Source: Turnera subulata (taxonomy: Eukaryota > Streptophyta > Magnoliopsida > Malpighiales > Passifloraceae). From it: a DNA stretch of 64,000 nucleotides. The position numbers were made by a program, and so were the translations under genes. Below the pieces are notes generated by a model. The model was given only the letters and a program-made list of their open reading frames with translations, searched no databases and had not been told where the DNA came from. Where the stretch lies: NCBI GenBank assembly GCA_028386065.3, contig JAKUCV010007866.1:1-64000 (forward strand), read 5' to 3'. This document shows positions 1-11,977 of the stretch, piece by piece (the first letter of the stretch is position 1; each line of letters starts with the position of its first letter).

Positions 1-322
1 ACATACATATAACGTTCCATATAGGGTTCTTATGTGGGTCGGTCCAGTCCACAAGTTCTCCAACTTGTACCCGTATGTAGAATTCATATCACATATAAAT
101 TCTCAACATACGCTAGTCTTAATTTATTATTATAACCCATCCGTAATAATAATCGACTAGGGACATTTAAGAATATACATATCAAATATATATATATACA
201 CTAGGGTTATAAGTATGTGCAAGCGTTTATCTCATAGACGATACTTATTGGAATAACCTTAAAGTGTATGTACATGACTATAAATAAGCATCCATGATTG
301 GCTTTTGTGCATATTACTAACA
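1..322 (-). mobile_element. Copia family A LTR, start portion (cut by window)
   Basis: Read on the minus strand this begins TGTTAGTAATATGC at 322 and matches the start of the family A LTRs at 7489-9058, 15505-17072, 30220, 35684 and 36972. Shared blocks include the words around 'cgactaggga' and 'gtacccgtatgtagaattc'. The rest lies left of the window. The DNA just outside the LTR start (323 onward) is not the purine-rich tract (AAGTGGGAGAT) seen beside the family's 3' LTRs. This is therefore a solo LTR or the 5' LTR of a minus-strand element whose body lies off the window. Confidence 0.8.
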
Positions 323-329
323 TAAAAAG

Positions 330-448
330 CATCACGTCCCAAGTTCGAATCCCTAGTGCTGCAGCACGGTAAAGGATTTAATCGGGCGGAGGGAGTGATG
401 TAACAATACCTGGATTTGGTGGGTCCCTCGGGGAGAGGGCCTTCACAT
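330..448. repeat. Possible tRNA-derived SINE remnant
   Basis: The stretch contains 'agttcgaatcccta', close to a pol III B box (GGTTCGANTCC), about 20 bases inside the border with the LTR. Downstream is moderately GC-rich sequence unlike the AT-rich flanks. No A box is visible, and it could have been lost when the LTR inserted. No poly(A) tail or target duplication was found, so this is only a suggestion. Confidence 0.2.
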
Positions 449-1858
449 AAAAAGTGCGTAATTTAGGAGCACATCAACTAAATTCTGCTAGCACCAGTCT
501 TCAACTAGATTCATTAAGCACAAACAATTAATCACACCTCAAGAAACCTATCAACTGCCACTTCTCTAGATTTCTTGTTAATCTATGAGTTCATATCCAA
601 ATCCTAATCAATAACTCATCTGTCGCATCTTGCTATCAATATAAATTCATATCTAAAATAACATAAACTTGGTGGCCAATCAAGTAAAAATAGAAATAAG
701 CTCACATAGATCAAACAAACACAATAGATTTAATAATCAGTATCCAAATAAAATTATAAAAGCATAATAGTAATTGGCTACATCCCTAATCCTAGATCAA
801 GGGAATAAGTTCATAATAAAAATAATAAAAACAAAATCATCACAAGAATTCATCAAGGAATCAAATAAACAAAACAATCCGGTTAAAGGAGGAGTAATAG
901 TCGTTTTTTGCAGAAAATGGTGTAGTAGACTTGGCAACTCCATGATGTTGATCTTCTTGCTTCTGAAATTGATATTTTGTGACTCTGGATCTTCAATTTC
1001 TTGCTCGAAATTTGAGGGGAATAATCCTTAAACCTTGCTAGAGAATTCGGCACCACCTAGTTTAGAGAAGGAAAACAAACCCTAATTCTACTAGTGTGTA
1101 TGACTAAAACCCTATACAATTTGGCAGAGCTTTGCCCTCTAAACTCGGTCTGCTGAGTATTCAGACCCTAGGGTACATTTATACTGGTTTTGGTGGTGGA
1201 GGTCGTCCAAAGGTCTCCTACTTTGAATGTAAATAGGATTCTTTACTTACATAGCAAGTTGGTACTTTTCCTAATTTCTGCTTCGAAAATTGCACGTAGA
1301 TTCTCGATGAGTCGACCTGGGTTTTGGGCTCTTCTATAAACATCTAGAAGATTCTCGTAAATTTCTACAAATTTAAAGCTCTCCAAAATTGGACTTTCGT
1401 AGCTCACATTATCCTAAACGAATTAGGCCTGGGTCGGCGCAGAAATTCTTGTGCATCTGGGCCAAAATCGACTCCATGTTGCTCCTTGTAGACACGTCCA
1501 AAAATTATGACATTTATATCCCAAGAAAGTTGTGGAAGTCTAGCTTCGTCTTCAATTTGTTTTACTTGATTTCTATGTCTAGAACTCTTGCAATGTTCAA
1601 AATAGTGAGTTGTGCTCATTGCATAAAGTTTCTTATTCTGGGCCTAGAATCCAAACTTTGCTAAAAAGCGTCCATTCTTCAGTAAAAATGATTTGTTACT
1701 GATAAAAAACACTTAGTTAGCAATATTGAGGTACTAACTGACACTATGCATGAAAACACACAATAATATAAAAATTACCCACATAAGTGACCAAGAATAC
1801 ATAGTAAAAGTCAATCAAAACCATCATAAAAATGTGCGGAAATTTGGAGCACATCAAA
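445..1858 (-). repeat. 1.4-kb block bounded by direct repeats, LTR-like
   Basis: On the minus strand the block opens with TTTGATGTGCTCCAAATTT near 1857, and a close second copy (TTGATGTGCTCCTAAATTA) lies near 480. Between them is noncoding AT-rich DNA. A TATA-like word (GTATAAATG, minus strand, near 1175) lies about 100 bp before a stretch with 'tagggttttag' and 'tagggtttg', an arrangement common in long plant LTRs. No PBS, PPT or coding sequence is visible. It may be an LTR remnant or a block left by recombination between short repeats. The short ORFs here look accidental. Confidence 0.35.
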
Positions 1859-1884
1859 TCTCCTCAAATTTAAACTTTTCTTAT

Positions 1885-3703
1885 TGTGAGAACCCGGACT
1901 TTCTAACCTGTGTCTATCGATGAAGTCGCCACCCAAATTTTATTACCGTGGAAAAACTCAGGAAAAATCAAAGAATAATTCCTTATACCCGCAAAGCACC
2001 CAGATTAGCGAACCAAAGATGCCAGACTCAGGGGTTTGTCATGAATATGAAGGTATGAGGCACCCCATCCATGCTTGGGCGAAATAATATGCAATTTAAG
2101 CGAATACTTGTGTTTTGGTGCATGTGTATAAATCAGATTTCGAGCAACATATAATCATCAAATCAGCATGCATAAGCAAAGAATCGAAAAAAAAGAGTGA
2201 AAAAAAAAGATTAGAACATATCTTGGTGGATCAAATCCTTACAACCTTCCTTTCCTTATTCCAGCAGCATGGTGATTCAAGACTCTTTTGGCATTAGATC
2301 TTGGAAAGGCGTTAACAGGAGGCTCTCTTTCTCTTCTTAATTTTATTCCTTCTTCTGTTTTATTAGTTAGTTTTTTTTCCCTTTGTCATCTCCTTGGTGA
2401 CCATTTTGTGCTGTAATGCTTTATTTTTTTTTAATAAAGCTCCGATTAGTATCAAAAAAAAAGAACATAATTTGGCTTGCGTCTCCACCCCTGAAGACAT
2501 CCTACGTAACCCGGCAACCGGGTTCAAAGCTCACATAGTTCTTAGGTTCAAAGAAAACACTCAAGCAAACATGTCAGTATCATCATAGCATCAAATCAGC
2601 AGCAAGCAAATCGATTTGTAGTTGAAAAGAGATTAGAACACTTACCTTGAGTTTCTGGACAGAAACTAGAGTCACTTTTCAGCTGATTTTAAGCGCTCTA
2701 AACGATCGATTCTTCCTCTAATCTCAACATCAAAGTTGTATATTTTTGTCTTAGCTTTCCAGAGAGTCCAAGATCGTAGCAATCCGAGGTCTAGAACTCG
2801 AGATATGAATTAATTACCGAGACAGCACACTGCAGGAACTTCCGCACGAGTTCTTCACGTTCTTGGCTCCGAGATTGTGATTGGTTGCTCCTAAGCCCTT
2901 GAATTCGACTTCTTCTCTGTAAAGACTAATAAGAAAACACAACTAGAACAGTACCATGTGAGATCTAAGAAAGAATTTGACTTCTTCTCTAAAAAAATTT
3001 TCCCAAGTTAAGGCGCTTTATAGAGAGAATTACCGACCCCGAAAGTGTGTTTAGATGGTTCTATTTATAGGGTTCAGGGCCTAAGGGGTCATGGTTTTGA
3101 TCCTAAGGTCGAGATCAAACCCCTAAATCCAATGGCTGAGGGGTAGAGATAAAAAAAAAGGAAAAATGGAGAAAGTTGCCGCCACTGGGACACTTGACTG
3201 CCAGGTCTTGGCGGACAAGTTGGGACGACCGCCAGGTCCTGGTGGACATCTTTACATGTCCGCCAGGTCCTGAAGTTACTGTTCATGCAATTTCTAGTTT
3301 GACCCGGTTTTCCTTACTTTGACTCCAATCTGATTATTGCACGCAAAGTAAAGGTTCCCAGTGCAGAAAAACTCCCTTTTCTTGAGGAAAACTCCACATT
3401 ACTTCCGTATTAACTCATTTACTTAACCCTCACTCTAAGGATCTCAATTATTCCTTTTTTATCCACAAAGTAGGAAAAATAATCAACTAACTTACATTGG
3501 GCCTCTAATCCAGCAAAAATCACAGACAAATAAATCAGAAAATTCGTGCTAAGCATGGGCCTAATTATATGGATAATCCATGAATTTATTTATTGGGTTC
3601 CTAAGCCAAATTAAAGTCCAAAATTTAATATAATTAGCCTTGGGCTCTAAAACACAGTAATAAACCAATGAAACAAATTGATGACTAAATTTGAGTGTCC
3701 TCA
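1885..3703 (-). mobile_element. Tat/Ogre-like LTR, copy A (solo-LTR-like, diverged)
   Basis: This shares blocks with the better preserved copy at 41526-43326: the terminal TGTGAG.ACCCG, 'gggtttgtcat', 'accgggttcaaagc', 'tccagagagtcca', the 'gaccgccaggtcc' region, and an end resembling 'aaatttg.gtg..ctca'. The order of blocks is the same. The terminal TGTGAG at 1885 is preserved, but no primer-binding site follows it as it does at 41505-41524. That fits a solo LTR or a 3' LTR. A LINE 3' end interrupts it at about 2221-2463. The right border is approximate because the last 200 bp are strongly diverged. Confidence 0.55.
2221..2463 (+). mobile_element. 5'-truncated LINE 3' end with poly(A)
   Basis: The insert ends 'ccgattagtatc' followed by a run of nine A, and is preceded by a T-rich 3' UTR with 'aataaagctcc'. 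The same terminal word 'cgattagtatcaaaa' ends the LINE fragment at 44280-44849, which still has protein-coding homology, so both belong to one family. Possible target-site duplication: 'agaacata' on both sides (near 2213 and after the A run). Its position interrupts the alignment of the surrounding LTR copy A with the copy at 41526. Confidence 0.6.
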
Positions 3704-4807
3704 AGCAAAGAAACAAAACAAACCAAATCAAGATTTTGAAATTCTCCAACAAATTAGAAATCAATAAAAACTCATATCAAGACTTCTAAGTTTATCACCA
3801 AGAGTTTTTGAAAAACATTTAGAGCAAATGGCAAGAAGAAAAAAACAATCTTATGAAAAAACATCCATGTAATAGTAAGACATACCCACACAAGCGTTCA
3901 CACAAATCACTCAGCAAAAAATCAACTAATCCATATGCATGTAAGTATGAATTGACTTCATGAAAAATTCAAAAACAAGTCCCATAGGCAAATTCCAGAC
4001 CTTAGGATCAATAGGAATTTACAAAGGGTTATCATAAGGTCTTGGGTAAAGATTGATCAAAGAAAAGGATATATAGGGATTCAAAATTCAAAAATTCACT
4101 TAAAAAAAAAAAAATTGCAATGAGCATTATCAAGAGACTGTAGAGAATTCTCAAAGTGCAGTTTTGAAATAACATCCATCATGTGATCACCAAAAGAAAT
4201 TCAACTTGTTTTAGGAAGACTTGATTGCCCATATACTCATCTTTTTTTTATTTTTTCTGATTTTTTTTTCTCGAAATCAACTTTGTCGAAATATTGCTTT
4301 GCTTTTTTCTGTCTATCGTAGTCCCAATGGCACCACTAGATAAGAGGTTCCAATCTAAATCATAGCAGTAGCTCTAGTGGACACCAAAAAGAAATTCCAA
4401 GGACCAAAGGCACTCGGGCTGGGGACTAACCCCTCCGAGGACGCTCGGGCAATTAAAGAATGCAACTCCTAGGCTTCCGGGGCAAGGACTACTATGCTCA
4501 CTCAAGAGCTCTCATTCTCAGTGAAGTCCGAAAGCTATGCATTCAAAGGCTCACGAAGGCTTTCCCTGATGCACTGCACAAACAAGAGCAATTCCGGATT
4601 GAATAGTCAATGTCTTTTGTAACTATTCAGCTCTTTCTTTTCTTCTGTTTAGAGAAAACTCCGTACCCCCGATCTAGGCTTCCAAACAACTATTTTGGAT
4701 ACACATATCGTACCAAATGGCAGAAAGAGAAGGCAGAAGGGCTCGCCCTCGAATCTAAGGACGAAGTGAGAGCTATGGCCGGTATAACAAGTTCAGCGGG
4801 CTACAGT
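3704..4807. other. Repetitive noncoding stretch, no gene recognised
   Basis: AT-rich sequence with homopolymer runs (A run near 4100, T runs near 4240-4270), then a more GC-balanced part from 4320. The 92-codon ORF at 4610-4888 runs into the LTR at 4808 and shows no family motif. The stretch probably belongs to the internal region of a decayed Ty3-gypsy element next to the LTR, but no PPT, gag or pol motif can be pointed to. Confidence 0.4.
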
Positions 4808-6463
4808 TGTGAACACCCAAATTTGACCCACGAATATTTTTCTAACATAGATTTTGAGTGTGCTCGAACTATAAGATCAATGAGATGATTTGGTCTTTGG
4901 CTAAGGCATATTTAGAATTTATTTTAGTAGAATGCATATATTTTATGAATTGGGATTTAAATGTTTGAACCTTAGGATTAATGAGATGATTTAATATTTG
5001 GATAAAAATATATTAAAGTCCAGTTCTTTAAAATGTTGTCCTATTTCATTCATTTGGGCTTTCTTGTTTATTTTAACCCAATTACATTGAGAATATTTAT
5101 TTTTGGGTTAACGATGAATTTGAGGGCCTAAGTTAATGGAATATGGACCTTCCAGAGTTAATTAGCCCATGAACACTTTTCTAGCAGACTAATTTTTGCA
5201 CTGATTTTTGTGGAAAATCAGAGTTAAATCATGATTTAAGTGGAAAATGTGTTTTTGGAATGATCTTACATAAAATGGGTGATTGATTTGTAATCATTCA
5301 GTTATGGAATGATTGAGAGCAGTAGTACTCAAGAAAAGAGGTGACTCTAGGTTGATTAGGGGTTGATTACGTAGTTGAATCAAATCAGGGAAGAATTAGG
5401 GGAAATCGGGATAAAAAAAAAGAATGGTGGAACGCAGGGGGCCGGGCGGTCATCGCGAGATGACCCCCAGGTCCGGGCGATCATCCACAGATGACCGCCG
5501 GGCCTAGTGGCCATCCAGCAGATGACCGCAGACCATGGCGGTCATGGGTGCCCAAAATTGCCTGATTCCCCCGATTTCGTGCCTAATTTAATTCTACACG
5601 GTTTTGGCCCAGATCTTTGGTAATAACCTGGTCATTAAGCAGGTCCATGCCCCTACACACCCTAAAACTCTGTAAATAGGCCCTCTCATTCACAATTCAA
5701 GGGGATCAAACTCTCTTTCACACATACCCCCCATAAGCTTTAGTGCTTGGAGACACTCTGTCTCTCCAAGTCCAGAAATATTTAGATAGGGAGCAAATCT
5801 GAAGGAATTTCATGGTGAAGCATCAAGAAAGAAGCCAGCAAGAGAAGAACAAGAGGAGGAAGCAATCAAAAGCAATATGGAAGCCAAGAAGGTGGAAGAC
5901 CCGGTTAGAAGGACCTGATGCAAGCAGTCCCAAAAAATAATTCATATCTCAGGTTCTAGAAGTTGGATTACTGCCATCTTGGAGTCTCTGGAAAGCTAAT
6001 TGGGAGATCTACAACTGTTCTGTTGAGCCTAGAAGCTGGATCAGCCGTTTGCATTGTCCAAAATGTAGTAGAAAATGAACCAGAGATTCTGTCCAGCAAC
6101 CAAGATAAGTACTCTAATCCTTTTTTTATTGTGATTCTTATCGATTGTTATTTGCTGATAATATGATGATGCTTATAATGATGTGAGTTTTGTGATGCCA
6201 TGAAAAGAACTACGTGGGCTTTGAACACGGCCGCCGGGGTCTGTAGGTGGTTTCTAGTGGTAGAAACTCAAGTCCAATTATTTTATTTTTCCCTTTTGTT
6301 TTAATTCAATTTTACTACTTTATGAGAATTGTTTCCACAAATACACACACTTTCACAAGGCATACAAGATTCCTTAATTGCACAAAGTTTTGCCCCAATA
6401 GGGACGGATGCCTAACACCTTCCCAGCCGTGACGAACCCCCAGGCCCAATGTCTTTGGTTTGC
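4808..6463 (+). mobile_element. Tat/Ogre-like LTR, copy B (3' end missing)
   Basis: Starts TGTGAACACCC at 4808 and runs parallel to the minus-strand copy at 41526-43326 (which begins TGTGAACATCC). Shared features, in order, are 'aaatttgaccca', 'gatcaatgagatgattt', the 'gatgaccgc' block, 'gttttggccca', 'gaactacgtgggctttgaac' and 'acaaagttttgcccc'. The match stops near 6463 ('aatgtctttggt'), about 165 bp before the expected LTR end, and passes straight into the tandem repeats at 6464. The small ORFs at 5963-6166 and 6247-6432 are not supported as genes. Confidence 0.7.
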
Positions 6464-7130
6464 CGTGACGAAACCCCTGGTTTGTTCATCTCTGGATTCC
6501 CTCATTTCTGGGTTCCCTCATCTCAATGGTTTGCGAGAACTGGTTCTCGGCTTTGAATTCACTCCCCTCCCTAGTTTCCCTCAAATCTGGTTTGTCTCTC
6601 TCCTGGTTTCCCTCATGTCTGGGTTTGCTCACATCTGGGTGTGCTTCTCTCTTTGTTTCCCTCACATCTGGCTTCTCAAGGTATCCTCTCGTCTGGTTTG
6701 TTTTGGGCTCCTCTCTAGGTTTGTGGGAACTAGGTCCCGGCATTGGGTTTGCTCTCCTTCTAGTTCCCCTCACCTCTGGTTTTGTCTCACTCCCCTTATG
6801 GTTCACTCTCATCCGGTTCCCTCATATCTAGACTCCCTCATCTCATGGTTTGTGAGAACTGGGTCTAGGCTTTGGGTTTTTTTCCCCACCTCGTTTCCCT
6901 CACATCTTGTTTCCCTCATATCTGGACACCCTCATCTCATGATTTACGGGAACTGGGTCCTGGCTTTAGGTTCACTCCTCTCCTGGTTTCCCTCACATCT
7001 GGCTTCACTCATATCTGGACACCCTCTTCTCATGGTTTGCGGGAACTGGGCCCCGACTTCTGGTTCACTCCTCTCTCGATTTTCTCATATCTGGGTTCCC
7101 TCATCGTCTAGCTGGTTTTTGGAAAGGTAT
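6464..7130. repeat. Degenerate tandem repeat array
   Basis: Recurring words are 'ggtttccctca', 'catatctgg', 'ctcatctcatggttt', 'gggaactgggtc' and 'ttcactcctctcc', in units of very roughly 80-120 bp with much internal variation. The repeat keeps one forward frame open for 271 codons and also opens the opposite strand. The predicted peptides are therefore themselves repetitive, and I do not call a gene. The array starts where LTR copy B breaks off. Confidence 0.6.
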
Positions 7131-7488
7131 CACTCTTCTGGTTTAGGTGTGTTCATGTCTCTCGTGTCCTCGGGTTCGCTAGTGGGTTTGAAGGAGGTGG
7201 GGTGTGACGTGCCCCTTGGCTGAATGCGGGCACATCAAGCCCCTAGTCCCATTTTCTCGAGCTGGGGCATGATGCCCCCAGCATTACCTAGGCAAGGTTT
7301 TGGAGAAGGGGTTTAGTATGCCCCTGGTTTGTAATTATCCCGGGTGTTCCAACCCATAGTTAGACAGGTGATCTACTTTTTCTAGTCATAGTCAAATATT
7401 GGGCCCGCCGTGCCCCTGGAAATCAATCGATCAAAGTGGGGTAACATGCCCCTTATGACCTCATTAACACGGAATCCAGGCCCGCCGT
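7131..7488. other. Unassigned stretch with recurring TGCCCC words
   Basis: No gene. The word 'tgcccc' recurs near 7209, 7272, 7322, 7410 and 7449, and 'ggggcatgatgcccc' (7264-7278) can form a short hairpin. It is probably a decayed repeat. It ends at the outer boundary of the family A LTR at 7489. Confidence 0.35.
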
Positions 7489-9058
7489 TGTAAGTAACCG
7501 GGTATGCAAACAAAGAGACAAAATGGGCAGCGGAAAAACCAGGAACTAATGGAGGATCCATGTGAAACGGGGTAAACCTAATAACAAAATTTCGTACCTG
7601 GTTTGGTCGAGATCTTTCACTCAACTGATGATACGAATCAGCAAGAACTGGACAGAAACCCGACACCTCTACGGTATCCACACGAACCGTCGATGACTTC
7701 TAGCAACTGTCTCACGATCACTAACCCGAGCACTCCCGAACCGTAGTGCTAGCTGCAGAATTTCCGAGAGCTAGAGACTAGAGAGTGTTTGATGTGCTTT
7801 TTGTGTTGAGCCTGGTATGTTAATCTCATTAACCTCACTCTTTCATGTATATCACATATACATATATCAGTATTAGTTAGTCTAGAAAATGGCTAATCCA
7901 ATCATACATATATATCTTGTCATATATCAATTTGTATGATTGTGTTTCCATTATCTATATTTTAGTCACAATCATCTACATGTTCAGGTGTCCACTAACT
8001 CAATTATATATATCAACATATATATAAAACAACAGATCCTTTCATGCCTTTTGGACAATAATTCGGGTTCAATAATTCTGGTAACTATTGAACCGAACAA
8101 CCCAAACGACCCGATCCAACCACGGTCCAACCATGGTCTAACCACTAACTCAATAACCTGGTCGAACAATGGTCCAACCAAAGTCTAACCACTGGCTCGA
8201 ATCAACAGTTCTAAGTGTGTGACCCTGTAGGTACTAATCACATTAGCAATAATTATAAACTCTCATTTATAATTATAAACAATGAGCGGTGTCTAGCAAC
8301 ACATCATTGCTACCAAAGTGACCAGATCTGTACTGATTCATTATGACTCGGTAAAATGTCATTATCCTTTCGTCCCATTATATCAAGATCAAACATGAGA
8401 CACGGAATATGTCATTCTCGTATATGTTTAATCTAAGGTCTCTTGATCCCCGAGTTAACTGTGTAAAACGGATACAAATGATATCTCTATATCACTAAAT
8501 CCGAGCATGGCCATGCATTTACGGTTCAACTCTATCAAGGGGCCCAACTGATAAGATACCCATTATATGGGTTGGACGAATCCCATCTTGATCATACAAA
8601 ACCCACTATATATTACATCATATACCCAGTAATTACTCTAAGGTTTACTCAGTTACGGGTAACTAAGAGTAATATCAAAGTATACGACTCACATGTTGGG
8701 AACCATGACGATCTCAGGTCTATGGACAATACATATAAGAACTACTAATGACAACATATATAACAGTCCATGTAGTGTTCTTATGTCGGGTCAATCCAGA
8801 CCACAAGTTCTCTAACTTGTACCCGTATGTAAAATTCATATCTCATATAATTCTCAACATACGCTAGTCTTAATTTAATATTACAACCCATCCATAATAA
8901 TAATCGACTAGGGACAATTCAAGAATATAAAATATTCTTAGGTTATAAATATGTGCAAGCGTTTATCACTGATAAACATATTTATTGGAATAAAACCTAA
9001 ATAAATACACATGGCTATATAATCATCCAATGATTGGCTTTTGGGCATTACACTAACA
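7489..9058 (-). mobile_element. Family A 3' LTR, left half of composite
   Basis: On the minus strand this runs from TGTTAGTGTAATGCCC at 9058 to ACTTACA at 7489, about 1570 bp. It is preceded by the polypurine tract AAGTGGGAGAT (complement of 9059-9069). It aligns end to end with the plus-strand LTR at 15505-17072. Substitutions are scattered along it, so the pair is not newly formed. The ORFs at 7382-7681, 7940-8188 and 7984-8181 are chance frames in LTR DNA. Confidence 0.85.
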
Positions 9059-9072
9059 ATCTCCCACTTGCA

Positions 9073-11961
9073 CTAAAGCCAATCATCCATGTATCTAATA
9101 CCAATAGATCTAGCATGACGATCATGCTTCTGCTGTGTGAGCAGCTTAGTCAAAGGTTCTGCTACATTGTTCTCAGAAGGAACCTTGCACAGCCTCACAT
9201 CGCCTCTACCAATGATCTCTCTAATAAGATGGTAGCGTCGGAGTATATGTTTGGATCTTTGGTGGTATCTAGGTTCTTGAGCCTGTGCAATTGTTCCATT
9301 GTTGTCACAATAGAGCTCAATTGGATTGTCAATGCTCGGAACCACCCCAAGTTCAGTTATGAACTTCTTAATCCAAACAGCCTCTTTCGCTGCAACAGAG
9401 GCAGCTATATATTCAGCCTCAGTAGTAGAATCGGCAACTGTTTCTTGCTTTGAACTCTTCCAGCAAAGAGCACCACCTCTAAGACAAAACACATAACCTG
9501 ACTGCGATCTAAAATCATCCGTGTCAGTTTGGAAGCTAGCATCTGTGTAACCCTTTACAACAAGCTCATCAACGCTTCCATATACAAGGAATGCATCCTT
9601 AGTTTTTCTCAAGTACTTAAGGATATTCTTAACCGCTGTCTAGTGACCTTCACCGGGATCAGATTGATATCTGCTTGCGACACTTAATGCATATGCGACA
9701 TCTGTTCGAGTACATAGCATGGCACACATGATAGATCCTATTGCTGAAGCATAAGGAATCTTACTCATTCGCTCTTTCTCCTTAGATGTACTAGGACATT
9801 GATTCTTTGAGAGAGTATGCCATGTGAAATGGGCAAGAAACCTTTCTTGGAGTCTTGCATGCTAAACCTTTTAAGCACCTTGTCAATATATGTACTTTGA
9901 CTTAGACCAAGAAGCCTTTTGGATCTATCTCTATACTAACTAAGTCTTTACAGACTGTAGTGTTGGAATATCATTCCCAATGAGCATAATGTCGTCAACA
10001 AACAACAACAAGAAAACGATAGTTCTCCCACTAACTTTCTTGTAAACACATGGCTCATCTTCATTTTTAATGAAACCAAACTATTTGATTACTTCATCAA
10101 AACGAAGATTCCAACTTTTAGAAGCTTGCTTTAATCCATAAATAGATCTTTGCAATTTGCATACCTTATTAGCATTCTCTGGAGTGAGAAAACCTTCAGG
10201 TTGTGTCATGTACACATCCTCCAAAATATTTCCATTAAGGAAAGCGGTTTTGACATCCATCTGCCATATCTCATAATCATGGTATGCTGCTACAGCCAAT
10301 AGAATTCGGATGGATTTAACAACGGCAACTGGCGAAAAAGTTTCATCATAATCAATACTATAAACTTGTTTGAAACCTTTAGCAACCAATCGCCTTTTAA
10401 AGGTAATCACAATACCATATATGTTGGTCTTCTTCTTATAGACCCACTTGCACCCAATGGGTTTTACCCCTTCAGGTGGATCAACCAAGGTCCACACCTT
10501 ATTTTCATACATGGATTCCATCTCAGAATTCATGGCTTCTAGCCACTTCTTAGAGTCTGGACCCGTAATTTCCTGCTGATAGGAAGTGGGCTCATCTTCA
10601 TCCATGAGCATCACATCTCCGGCATGAGTCAAAAGAAATCCATATCTCTCAGGCTAATATCAAGTCCTATCAGACCTACGTGGTCCATGTGATACACGTA
10701 TAGGATTTTCACCCACAACATCTTGTGGTTCCTGTCCTTGTTCCATCTCAGTATCTATAGCTTCTTGTTATACTCGAACTTCTTCGAGTTCTATTTTTCT
10801 CCAACTGATCTCTCTAAAAATAAATTCTTTTTCTATAAAAATAGCAGTACGAGCAACAAACACTTTTAGCTATGTGGGATTATAGAATTAATATCCTTTA
10901 GTTTCTTTAGGATATCCAACAAAAAAGCACTTGTCAGATTTAGGGTCGAGTTTGTTTGATGCTTGACGTCTTACGTAAGCCTCACAACTCCAAATCTTCA
11001 TAAAAGACAAATTGGGATGTTTCCCAGTCCACATCTCATGTGGTGTCTTTCCAACCGATTTAGATGGAACACGGTTAAGTGTAAAGGTAGCAGTCAATAA
11101 AGCATATCCCCAAAATGAAGAAGGAAGGTCAGCTTGACTCATCATAGAACGAACCATGTCTAACATAGTTCTATTTCTCCTTTCAGATACACCATTCCAT
11201 TGAGGTGTACCTGGTGGAGTAAGTTGTGATACTATACCACATTTCTTTAGATGTTCAAGAAATTCTCGGTCTAAGTATTCACCTCCCCGATCAGATCGAA
11301 GCATTTTAATACTCTTACCAAGTTGATTCTGTACTTCATTCTTGAATTCTTTGAACTTTTCAAAGGATTCTGACTTGTGCTTCATAAGATACACAAAGTT
11401 ATATCTACTATAATCATCAGTAAATGTAATGAAGTACTGAAATCCACCTCTAGCCTGTGTTGACATAGGCCCGCATATATCAGAATGTATAAGGCCTAAC
11501 AAGTCTGAAGCCCTTTCACCTTTACCGGCAAAAGGAGCATTTGTCATTTTGCCCAATAAACATGACTCACATGTCTCATATGATTCAAAATCAAATGAGT
11601 CTAAAAGCCCATCCTTAGGGAGTTTAGAAATACGAGTCTCGTTTATATGGCCCAAACGACAATGCCAGAGATAGGTCGTAATAGAATCGTTTAATTTAAA
11701 CTTCTTCGAATTAATGTTATAGATTGGTGTTTCTCGGTTCATAACATACAAACCATTGCTTAAATATGCACCACCATAATAAGTTTCATTCAAATAAATA
11801 GAACAACAGTTGTTCTTTATTACAAATGAAAAACCCTTCTTGTCTAGACAAGAAACAAAAATCAAATTCCTGCTTATAGTAGGTACATAATAGCAATCAT
11901 CAAGTTCCTAAACCAAACCACTCAGTAAAGATAGATAATAAGTCCCTACGGCTAATGCAGC
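9073..11961 (-). pseudogene. Copia family A pol remnant (protease end to RNase H)
   Basis: Polyprotein relic of a Copia retrotransposon. Reading down from 11961: the last part of the protease domain; pre-integrase and integrase at 11865-10888, with the zinc-binding HCRLGH...CESC pattern, catalytic Asp in IHSDICGP and RSDRGGEY, and Glu in NGVSERRNR; reverse transcriptase from 10632, with KWVYKKK, WQMDVKTAFLNG and a YVDD box changed to FVDD; and RNase H at 9612-9073, with GYTDASF, STTEAEY and ELYCDNNG. Gag, zinc knuckle and the protease active site are absent because the element breaks at 11961. Stops follow SIGY..KETKGY, interrupt the 10640-10880 linker, and separate RT from RNase H. Not functional. 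Confidence 0.85.
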
Positions 11962-11977
11962 CGAATGTACAATTATC

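Noticed and set aside
6408..7223. 271-codon ORF on the plus strand
   Set aside because: The peptide is a translation of a degenerate tandem repeat (recurring SLISG, LREL.PG.FTPL). The opposite strand is also open, and there is no domain or start context.
9034..9453. 139-codon plus-strand ORF, also present at 15110-15529 on the minus strand
   Set aside because: Antisense shadow of the Copia RNase H in both arms of the composite.
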